From the NCBI GenBank assembly GCA_017397895.1, contig JAFQHP010000027.1, positions 1-64,000 of the forward strand: DNA of 64,000 nucleotides, given 5' to 3'. The notes under the pieces were generated by a model. It ran no database searches. It saw only the letters and a list, made by a program, of their open reading frames with translations, and was not told where the DNA came from. Source of the DNA: Clostridia bacterium (GTDB taxonomy: Bacteria > Bacillota > Clostridia > Christensenellales > Aristaeellaceae). Positions 57,741 to 64,000 of this stretch are shown here, piece by piece. Each line of letters begins with the position of its first letter. Position 1 is the first letter of the stretch. A program made the position numbers and the translations under genes.

Positions 57741-58802
57741 TCAATAGAAAAGATGCAGGCTCCATACCCCAAGCAGGGAAAGCACCAGCGTCACTGCGGC
57801 GTACATCAGCACAATCTGGTTCTCGTTCATGCCGCACAGCTCAAAATGATGATGGATGGGGGCCATTTTGAAAATGCGCTTCCCCTGGCCGTACTTTTTC
57901 TTGGTAATTTTGAAATAACCGGTCTGCAGCATTACGGATACACTGCTCATCATACAGGTGAAGCAGATGGGAATAAGCAAGAATTCCAGCTTCATCAGCA
58001 TGCTGACGCCCACCATCATGCCGCCGATGAACATACTGCCGGTATCCCCCATGAATATTTTGGCCGGATGCCGGTTAAACCGCAAAAATCCCAGGCAGGC
58101 GCCCACCAGCGCAAAGCAGCCGATGGCCATAATGCCATAGCCAAAGCCCTTGGCGGGGGCCATGTCCATCCGGGCAGCACCCTGTGCCTGCAGAAGGAAC
58201 ACAGCAATCAGCCCGAAGGCCGCCATGCCCACCACCGTCACGCTGGACAAAAGGCCGTCCACGCCGTCCTGCAGATTGGCGCTGTTGGTCATGAACATCA
58301 CCAGCACCGTCATGATGGGAATGTAGAAAATGCCCAGGTCCCAGGTGATGCCGGTGAAGGGGATAATCACATCACTGCCCACAAAGAAATAGCAGTACAG
58401 GCTGAACAAAAGCCCCACCACCACCTGGCCCATCAGCTTCTGCTTGGGTTTGAGGCCTTCGTGGTTCTTTTTCACGTCCTTGATATAGTCGTCGGCAAAA
58501 CCAACGGCCATGGACCCAACAGCCGCCACAAGCAGCGCCCACAAAGGGTTGTCCAGCCCAAAGGAATTGCCGCCCTTTGCGGTGTACACAACGGACAATA
58601 CAATAAGTGCAATCAGCGTAGCCCCAGCAATCACAATGCCGCCCATGTTGGGGGTGCCCTGCTTGGCCAGGTGCGCCTGGGGGCCCAGTTCATAGATGGT
58701 CTGGCCGAACTTCAATTTCTTCAGATAGGGCAGAAATTTGGGCATTACCAGCAGCATCAGCATCAGCGCTGCCGCGCAGGCGATCAGACAGTAAAGCAGC
58801 AT
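57741..58802 (-). CDS. mraY: Phospho-MurNAc-pentapeptide transferase MraY
   Basis: Integral membrane enzyme that moves phospho-MurNAc-pentapeptide to undecaprenyl phosphate, making lipid I. It is 353 residues with ten predicted helices. The catalytic aspartates are in GFADDYIKD and NLQDGVDGL, and the MAPIHHHFEL stretch near the C-terminus is a typical MraY end. AAGGAG precedes the ATG. The pathway needs MurG for lipid II; no murG is present here. Confidence 0.97.
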   Translation of the reverse strand: MLLYCLIACAAALMLMLLVMPKFLPYLKKLKFGQTIYELGPQAHLAKQGTPNMGGIVIAGATLIALIVLSVVYTAKGGNSFGLDNPLWALLVAAVGSMAVGFADDYIKDVKKNHEGLKPKQKLMGQVVVGLLFSLYCYFFVGSDVIIPFTGITWDLGIFYIPIMTVLVMFMTNSANLQDGVDGLLSSVTVVGMAAFGLIAVFLLQAQGAARMDMAPAKGFGYGIMAIGCFALVGACLGFLRFNRHPAKIFMGDTGSMFIGGMMVGVSMLMKLEFLLIPICFTCMMSSVSVMLQTGYFKITKKKYGQGKRIFKMAPIHHHFELCGMNENQIVLMYAAVTLVLSLLGVWSLHLFY

Positions 58803-58827
58803 ATCTTCTTCTCCTTCGGTACAAGCG

Positions 58828-60285
58828 TTAATTGGCGTTCATTTCGTCCAGCAGTTCCTGCACCACAATCTTTTCATCAAAGGGACGCTTGACCCCCATG
58901 ATTTCCTGATAGGTTTCATGGCCTTTGCCGGCCAGCACAATCACGTCGCCTTCCCGGCCCATTTCCAGGGCCTTGCGGATGGCTTCCCGGCGGTTTTCGA
59001 TCATTTCATAGGCGCCGCCGGTCTGCCTGATGCCCTCTTCCACCTGGCTGAGGATGGCATAGGGGTCTTCGGTGCGGGGGTTATCGGAGGTGAGGATGGA
59101 ATAATCCGCCAGCCTGCCGCTGATTTCGCCCATGATGGGGCGCTTCATGGGGTCCCGGTCGCCGCCGCAGCCAAAGAGAGAGATGAGCCGGCCCCTTGTA
59201 AAGGTGCGCACGGTGGAAAGAATGTTTTCCAGCGCATCCGGGGAATGGGAATAGTCCAGAATCACCTTGTAGGGCGTATGGGTATCCAGCATTTCCACAC
59301 GGCCGGGCACGTTCTTTACGCTTTCAAGGCCCTGGGCAATCACGTCCGGGTTGAGGCCCAGCACCAGGCCCATGGCAGCAGCCGCCAGGGCATTATACAC
59401 ATTGAACATGCCGGTCAGCTTCAGATGCACTTCCTTTTCCCACATCTTATGGAAGCCCAGCTTGAAATTCACGCCGTTTTCGGTGATTTCAATATCCCGG
59501 GCAAACAGATCTGCCGGGCTGGAAATACCGAAGGTGATGAAGGGCACGTTGATGTCCCTGAGGATCTGTTCACTGGTTTCTTCATCGGCGTTGATCACCG
59601 CATTTTTCACCCACTTGGGAGTAAAGAAGGTTTTTTTGCATTCAAAATACCGCTGCATATTGCCAAACAGGTCCAGGTGGTCCTGGCTGAGGTTGGTATA
59701 GCAGCCGCCTTCAAAATGCACGCCTTCCAGCCGGCCCATTTCCAGCGCATGGGCGGAAACCTCCATGCTCACCGCCGTCACACCGGCAGTGCGCATCATG
59801 CGCAGGTTCTTGAAAAAGTCAATGGGTTCGGGGGTGGTGAATTCGCTTTTGATGTATTCACTGCCGATCATGTTGCCGGTGGTGCCGATCAGGCCCGTCT
59901 TGTGGCCGGCATGCTCCAAAATAGCCTTGAGCAGATAGCTGGTGGTGGTTTTGCCCTTGGTGCCGGTGATGCCAAGGAGGGTCATTTCCTTATCGGGATA
60001 GCCAAAGAAGCAGGCGGCCATCAGGCTCATGGCGGCACGCACGTTCTTCACCTGCACCTGGGGCACATCCATCTCCACAAAATGGGTTACCACCAGTGCG
60101 GCAGCGCCGTTTTTTACCGCCTGGGGGGCAAAGCTGTGCCCGTCAAAACGGGCGCCGGGGATGCAGAAAAACAGCCCCTTGTCCATCTGGGCGCGGCTGT
60201 CCATACTCAGAGACATAATTTCACAATCGCCCTTTACTTCCACCACTTCGTTCTTTGCAGCCAATACCAATTCATTCAGCAGCAT
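58828..60285 (-). CDS. murE: UDP-MurNAc-tripeptide synthetase MurE (m-DAP type)
   Basis: Adds the third residue to UDP-MurNAc-L-Ala-D-Glu. The ATP loop is GITGTKGKTTTSYLL; VSAHALEMGRL and DYSHSPDALEN are family motifs. SDNPRTEDP carries DNPR, the signature of meso-diaminopimelate ligases, so the wall is probably A1-gamma (m-DAP). It is 485 residues. Its start overlaps the end of the transpeptidase gene by 14 bp. MurF, which usually follows, is missing. Confidence 0.96.
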   Translation of the reverse strand: MLLNELVLAAKNEVVEVKGDCEIMSLSMDSRAQMDKGLFFCIPGARFDGHSFAPQAVKNGAAALVVTHFVEMDVPQVQVKNVRAAMSLMAACFFGYPDKEMTLLGITGTKGKTTTSYLLKAILEHAGHKTGLIGTTGNMIGSEYIKSEFTTPEPIDFFKNLRMMRTAGVTAVSMEVSAHALEMGRLEGVHFEGGCYTNLSQDHLDLFGNMQRYFECKKTFFTPKWVKNAVINADEETSEQILRDINVPFITFGISSPADLFARDIEITENGVNFKLGFHKMWEKEVHLKLTGMFNVYNALAAAAMGLVLGLNPDVIAQGLESVKNVPGRVEMLDTHTPYKVILDYSHSPDALENILSTVRTFTRGRLISLFGCGGDRDPMKRPIMGEISGRLADYSILTSDNPRTEDPYAILSQVEEGIRQTGGAYEMIENRREAIRKALEMGREGDVIVLAGKGHETYQEIMGVKRPFDEKIVVQELLDEMNAN

Positions 60286-62422
60286 CTTTTTCCTCTCCTA
60301 TCACAGGGAATTCAAACTGTACCTGTACCTGTGTGCCAAGGGGGGCATAGCTTCCCGCCCCCGGGGTTTGCTTCACTGCCAGGCCGCTGCCCGACAGCAC
60401 CATATCCAGCCCTCTGGCCCGAAGCATCCGGGATGCTTCCACCATGGAAAGGCCCTTCACGTCCGGCACGGCCACCATATCCTCCGCCTCCGGCACGTTC
60501 ATATCGTATGTGTAAATCATCACCTGGTCCCCTGCCCGGCAGTCGCTTCCTGCATAAGGCAATTGATAGGTGACCGTATTGCCGCTCCCCACCACCTGGG
60601 GCACCAATAGCTGGGCTTGCAAAAGCTTTTTCGCCTCCTGCACGTCCATGCCCTTCACGTCCTTCACCACAACCCCCGGTGCCTGGGTGGCCCCTGGCAT
60701 TTGCTTTTTGACGCCAAGGTAGGGCAGCACTTCCTCCATGATCTGCCGGGCAAAGGGCGCAGCGGTAATGCTGCCGTAGTCCACCGGCACCCGGGCCTCA
60801 TTTACCGTTACCAATACGGCAATCTGCGGTTCATCCATGGGGGCAAAGCCGATGAAGGAGCCGATGTGCACATCGCTCACCACTCGGCCATCCTTGTACA
60901 CCTGGGCGGTGCCGGTTTTGCCGCCGATGAGATAGCCGGGGATGGCCGCGTTCTTACCGCCGCCGTTATCCACCACGTTGAGCAGCAGCGCCCGCATGGT
61001 TTCGCTGGTTTCTTCGCTGATGGGGGTGGATACCACCTGGGGATGGGTCTTGTCAATCACGTTTCCTTCCCCATCCAGCACTGCGTCCACAATGTAGGGC
61101 TTCATCACCCTGCCGCCGTTTACCACGCTGGAAGCCGCCGTAATCAATTGCAGCGGCGTTACTGCCACGCTCTGGCCAAAGCCGATACGGGCCAGATCCA
61201 CATTTTTCACCAGCCGGCTGTTGATCAGGATGCCGGCGCTCTCCCCCGGCAGGTCAATGCCGGTGCGACTGCCCAGGCCAAAGGAGCGCATATATTTGTA
61301 CATGGTATCGGTACCCATGCGCAAAGCAATGTTCACAAAGGCGGGGTTGCAGCTGTTGGCCAGGGCATCCCGCAGCGTCTGGGCGCCGTGGCTGTCCTTC
61401 CAGCAGCGGATCTTGTCCCCGTCCACCAGAATACTGCCGGTGCAATGAAACCCGTCGTTGACCGTCACCGCCCCGCTGTCCAGTGCTGCGGCACAGGTGA
61501 GGATTTTAAAAGTGGAGCCGGGCTCATACACATCGGTGATGACGGTGATGCGCATCAGTTCGTTCAATAATTGCGTGTCATTCCGGGGCGGGTCGGCCGG
61601 GTCATAGTCCGGCTTCATGCACAGGGCCAGGATGGCACCGGTGTTCACGTCCATCACAATGCACTGCACGCCTTTGGCGTTATTATCCGCCATGCAGTCC
61701 CGCATGGCTTTTTCCACCACGCTCTGGATCACACTGTCGATGGTCAGCTGCAGCGTGCTCCCTTCCTCCGGCGGCACATACACAGTTTCGCCGTCCGGAA
61801 GCAGCCGGGCCTTGGCGTCCACCTCTGTTTTCAGCAGGCCTTCCGTACCCTTGAGCAGCGTTTCATACCGGCTTTCCAGGCCGGATTGCCCCTGGCTGTC
61901 CACATTGGTCAGCCCCAGCACCTGGGCAAGGAACGTGCCCTTGGGGTAAAACCTGCGGGTGTCCTCGTCAAAAGAAATGCCCTTCAGAAGTTTCTGCATT
62001 TCTTCTGTTTCCATACGCACGGAACGGATCAGGTCCACCTTTTCCCTGGGCACCTGCCTTTTGAGCATCACCAGGGCCTGGCCTTTTTTACCCATCTTCT
62101 GGGCCAGCGTTTCTTCATCCATGTTCAGGATGGGGGCCAGCACCCGGGCCGCGCCCTGCGCATCCTCAATCAATTGAGGGTTGGCGGAAACGATGTAGGC
62201 GGTGGTGGACTGGGCCAGCACGTCGCCGTTTCGGTCCACAATAGCGCCCCGGCGGGCGGTAACCACTCCTTCCCTGGTCCACTGGCTGACGCCCCGGGCT
62301 GTCAGTTGTTTCCCCTGAAACAGGGTTAAGCTGCCAATGCGCACGCCGACCAGAATAAAAAGCAGCGTGAGTATTGACAGCGTCAAAGCAATGCGTTTTC
62401 GTAATTTGATGTCTGCGCGCAC
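60272..62422 (-). CDS. Class B penicillin-binding protein, SpoVD/PBP2-like, with PASTA repeats
   Basis: Divisome transpeptidase that crosslinks peptidoglycan. One membrane helix (about 10-30), a dimerisation or pedestal domain, then the transpeptidase domain with SxxK in GSTFK (about Ser302), SCN in LANSCNPAF and KTG in GGKTGTAQ (about residue 500). Two C-terminal PASTA repeats (about 590-645 and 650-710) follow. GTG 62422 is chosen because GGGGGG lies eight bases before it and the frame upstream reads over the ftsL-like gene end. It has 716 residues. It may be the division PBP or SpoVD. Confidence 0.93.
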   Translation of the reverse strand: MRADIKLRKRIALTLSILTLLFILVGVRIGSLTLFQGKQLTARGVSQWTREGVVTARRGAIVDRNGDVLAQSTTAYIVSANPQLIEDAQGAARVLAPILNMDEETLAQKMGKKGQALVMLKRQVPREKVDLIRSVRMETEEMQKLLKGISFDEDTRRFYPKGTFLAQVLGLTNVDSQGQSGLESRYETLLKGTEGLLKTEVDAKARLLPDGETVYVPPEEGSTLQLTIDSVIQSVVEKAMRDCMADNNAKGVQCIVMDVNTGAILALCMKPDYDPADPPRNDTQLLNELMRITVITDVYEPGSTFKILTCAAALDSGAVTVNDGFHCTGSILVDGDKIRCWKDSHGAQTLRDALANSCNPAFVNIALRMGTDTMYKYMRSFGLGSRTGIDLPGESAGILINSRLVKNVDLARIGFGQSVAVTPLQLITAASSVVNGGRVMKPYIVDAVLDGEGNVIDKTHPQVVSTPISEETSETMRALLLNVVDNGGGKNAAIPGYLIGGKTGTAQVYKDGRVVSDVHIGSFIGFAPMDEPQIAVLVTVNEARVPVDYGSITAAPFARQIMEEVLPYLGVKKQMPGATQAPGVVVKDVKGMDVQEAKKLLQAQLLVPQVVGSGNTVTYQLPYAGSDCRAGDQVMIYTYDMNVPEAEDMVAVPDVKGLSMVEASRMLRARGLDMVLSGSGLAVKQTPGAGSYAPLGTQVQVQFEFPVIGEEKDAAE

Positions 62423-62453
62423 GATGATCCCCCCGGCGGCAGACGGCCATGCT

Positions 62454-62981
62454 TTACCGGCTGCCGGTGATGATGCCATGCCCGCCTGCAAGGGGGGAAC
62501 TTGCGGCCTGGCCTAAGGTGTTGCTGTTTGCGGGGCGTGTATCGGGAGCCGTAACGGGAATGGATTCCACGCTGACGGCGGATACCATCTGGTATTCATT
62601 GCTGGCCAGGTAGCGGATGCGGTTGATGTCCCGGGCCTGGGCCAGTTCTTCCTTTTGTTCCAGAATGCTCTGCTCCACACTGTCGATGGAGGTGCGGGTC
62701 TGGGCATAAGTATTGGCCAAAGCATTTCGCTGCACGCACTTGAAAAGCACCACAGCCCCCAGCACCACAATCAGTGCCACAATGAACATCCTGGCCACAT
62801 TCCTGGGAAGCGTCCATTCCTTTTTCCGCTCCACCGTGCTTTCGGCGCGATAGTAGCTTCTGGCCTGGTCACAGCCGGCTTCTGCATCGGGAATGAACAC
62901 ATGGCTGCGCACGTTCATTTCAATTCCGGGCACCATCTGCACGCCTGCAGTGGCATAGGCCATATTCTTTACCCGCTGCAT
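62454..62981 (-). CDS. FtsL-like septum protein
   Basis: A 175-residue bitopic protein with a cytoplasmic part (about 1-65), one membrane helix (about 66-86: ARMFIVALIVVLGAVVLF) and an extracytoplasmic coiled coil (about 90-135) ending in RIRYLASNEYQMV. This layout and the position directly before the transpeptidase gene identify the FtsL/DivIC class; sequence identity is low, as is normal for FtsL. AAGGA precedes the ATG. No rsmH (mraW) lies between it and mraZ. Confidence 0.82.
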   Translation of the reverse strand: MQRVKNMAYATAGVQMVPGIEMNVRSHVFIPDAEAGCDQARSYYRAESTVERKKEWTLPRNVARMFIVALIVVLGAVVLFKCVQRNALANTYAQTRTSIDSVEQSILEQKEELAQARDINRIRYLASNEYQMVSAVSVESIPVTAPDTRPANSNTLGQAASSPLAGGHGIITGSR

Positions 62982-63001
62982 ATGATACGCTTCCTTTCTT
63001 G

Positions 63002-63562
63002 TTAATTAGAACCTCTTTGCACCTGGGCGATGAACGCCAGGGGATCGGCAAACATTTCATCAAACTTCTTATCCTGTTCATCGCTGACAGCGGCGGGCAG
63101 GATGCGCACATGGTTGGTGGCGCCGTTGATATCCACTTCCCGGATATCCTTCAGCCGCCATGCCCTGATCTTCTGGGGCAAAAGCAGACGGCCCTGGGCA
63201 TCTGTTTCACATTCGATGAAGCTGTATTTGCTGAACTGATCCAGGAACACCTGCATCCGGGCGTCCAATTGCACCAGCGCTTCCAACTCCTCCCGGCGCT
63301 TCACCCATCCTTCGATGGTATACACCGCCACGGCCTTGAAATCCGGCGTTGGGCACACGGCAAATTTTTCGCCCAGCGCTTCCCGGAAGGAGGAAGGGAT
63401 AATCATGCGGCCCTTGCCGTCCACGCCGTGCGTATAAGAACCTACAAAGCCCAGGAAGGGCGTTTTTTCTTTGGCAGTCTGCGAATTTTCGGTGTTTTCA
63501 GGCAGCTGCAAAGCATCGCCGGGCTGTACGTCCGTCGACTGCTCCTTCTTCTCCTCTGCCAT
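63002..63562 (-). CDS. mraZ: Transcriptional regulator MraZ
   Basis: AbrB-like DNA-binding protein, repressor or activator of its own dcw operon. The two MraZ repeats are seen in HGVDGKGRMIIPSSFREALG and later ETDAQGRLLLPQKIRAW. The start at 63562 is supported by GGAAGTG upstream. The core is preceded by a Glu/Gln/Lys-rich extension of about 35 residues not found in typical 140-residue MraZ, giving 186 residues in total. It heads the dcw operon; the next gene begins 20 bp after its stop. Confidence 0.93.
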   Translation of the reverse strand: MAEEKKEQSTDVQPGDALQLPENTENSQTAKEKTPFLGFVGSYTHGVDGKGRMIIPSSFREALGEKFAVCPTPDFKAVAVYTIEGWVKRREELEALVQLDARMQVFLDQFSKYSFIECETDAQGRLLLPQKIRAWRLKDIREVDINGATNHVRILPAAVSDEQDKKFDEMFADPLAFIAQVQRGSN

Positions 63563-63590
63563 CAAATCACTTCCATCCGAGCATAATCTG

Positions 63591-63646
63591 CCACAAATTC
63601 ACCACTTTTGAACACCGTGACACCATTTTAAACCACCGACCACCAA
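63591..63646 (-). promoter_or_regulatory. Probable MraZ operator (repeated GGTG boxes)
   Basis: Minus strand, about 56 bp: five GGTG boxes with spacings 7, 13, 8 and 13 bp. The second and third boxes and the third and fourth form two 21-bp units starting CGGTG and sharing CGGTG-T--AAA--GGTG. The first boxes lie in the -35/-10 spacer, the rest downstream of the -10. This fits an MraZ autoregulatory site, which binds short tandem TGG-type boxes before dcw operons. Confidence 0.65.
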
Positions 63647-63653
63647 TTGTCAA
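63625..63653 (-). promoter_or_regulatory. Main promoter of the dcw cluster
   Basis: Minus strand: consensus -35 TTGACA (63653-63648), 17-bp spacer, -10 TAAAAT (63630-63625). It lies about 63 bp before the mraZ ATG. Confidence 0.88.
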
Positions 63654-64000
63654 TCATTCCGGCGGAAGCCCGTTCCGTCTTTGGGAAATATTTTCGTCAC
63701 AGAACTTCACATTTTGTTCAATAATAAAAACACCTGTTCGCATTACAAACAAAAAAGAACAGGGAACACTTTTTCGCATTCCCTGTTCTTTTGTTAATGT
63801 TGATCAATTTTATTTTAATTATTATGTGAATGTTGCAACAATATTTGAAATATTTTTGCCGTTCACCTTTTGGGAAAATATGAACAAAATTTTATATTTT
63901 TGTTCACAAAGGGCTTTTTTTTCCTTCTTCCCCACTTGATGGGCCTCCATTGCCACCCCACCCCCATATACAGGGGTCAAAGTGCCGCATGGGCCCCATT
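63654..64000. other. AT-rich intergenic end with two inverted repeats
   Basis: No credible gene is seen from the mraZ promoter to the window edge. The region is clearly AT-richer than its neighbours between about 63700 and 63910 and repeats GTTCA/GTTCG and their complements. Besides the terminator-like stem at 63748-63795, TGAACAAAA (63881-63889) pairs with TTTTGTTCA (63898-63906). The last 60 bases are GC-rich and featureless. Confidence 0.6.
63748..63795. terminator. Bidirectional terminator upstream of mraZ
   Basis: AACAAAAAAGAACAGGGAA (63748-63766) pairs with TTCCCTGTTCTTTTGTT (63779-63795); A-runs on one side and T-runs on the other make it work in both directions. It probably ends a gene beyond the right edge and insulates the dcw promoter. 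Confidence 0.82.

Overview
The window looks like a chromosomal segment of a Gram-positive, spore-former-related Clostridia (Bacillota). It is GC-rich by eye (roughly high-50s %). The evidence is a WhiA gene beside a Crh/HPr-like gene, a T-box leader before thrS, MutS2, PepV, a CotS-type kinase, a SpoVD/PBP2-like transpeptidase with PASTA repeats, and an MraZ-to-FtsZ cluster whose MurE carries the DNPR motif of meso-diaminopimelate ligases. Exact taxonomy cannot be read from the sequence; a gut Christensenellales/Oscillospirales-like lineage is my guess. No insertion sequence, prophage, tRNA, rRNA or CRISPR array was seen.

Layout. 1-180: a divergent promoter region; the minus strand carries what looks like a ribosomal protein L10 leader running off the left edge, and the plus strand drives a GH2 beta-mannosidase. 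2.7-5.7 kb (minus): murB-whiA-Crh/HPr-like::nucleotidyltransferase fusion. 5.7-11.9 kb (minus): an operon of membrane protein, RsuA-type pseudouridine synthase, RsmC-like methyltransferase, PatB-like C-S lyase, PepV dipeptidase, 3-methyladenine glycosylase and mannose-6-phosphate isomerase. 12.0-20.7 kb (plus): cyclophilin, ZapA, U32 peptidase-family protein, then mutS2-response regulator-histidine kinase-ispE. 20.7-24.1 kb: an exported amidase (minus) divergent from a metallophosphoesterase and a DUF362 ferredoxin-like protein. 24.3-27.9 kb: a heterodimeric ABC exporter. 28.0-31.1 kb: a phosphodiester glycosidase-family protein, a polytopic membrane protein and a seven-repeat RCC1 protein, all membrane or exported. 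31.06-31.49 kb: a gene-free block packed with hairpins. 31.5-36.9 kb: sfsA (minus), then a three-gene FAD/Fe-S oxidoreductase set, a NagD-type HAD phosphatase and a glycerophosphodiesterase.

36.9-50.1 kb: T-box/thrS, a zinc-type solute-binding protein, a SWIM-SNF2 ATPase, a DUF5711-like propeller protein with HemW, a five-SH3 exported protein, ogt (minus), and a cluster of small membrane proteins, a DUF4230-like protein and a CotS-like kinase. The kinase gene is bracketed by a 51/52-bp duplication. 50.1-63.6 kb (minus): the division and cell-wall cluster mraZ-ftsL-PBP-murE-mraY-murD-ftsW-murA-ftsQ-ftsA-ftsZ. It has a clear promoter overlapped by repeated GGTG boxes (probable MraZ operator), and it lacks rsmH, murF, murG and murC at their usual positions.

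How the genes work together. Much of the window serves envelope biogenesis: murB, the dcw cluster, the amidase, ispE, ZapA, FtsZ/FtsA. Translation and RNA modification are the second theme (thrS, RsuA, RsmC-like, U32, probable rplJ leader). The most unusual objects are the HPr-like::AadA-like fusion next to whiA, the exported propeller operon, the reduced dcw cluster with its operator, the hairpin block, and the duplication around the kinase gene. Functions are inferred from recognised motifs and family knowledge; no database search was run.
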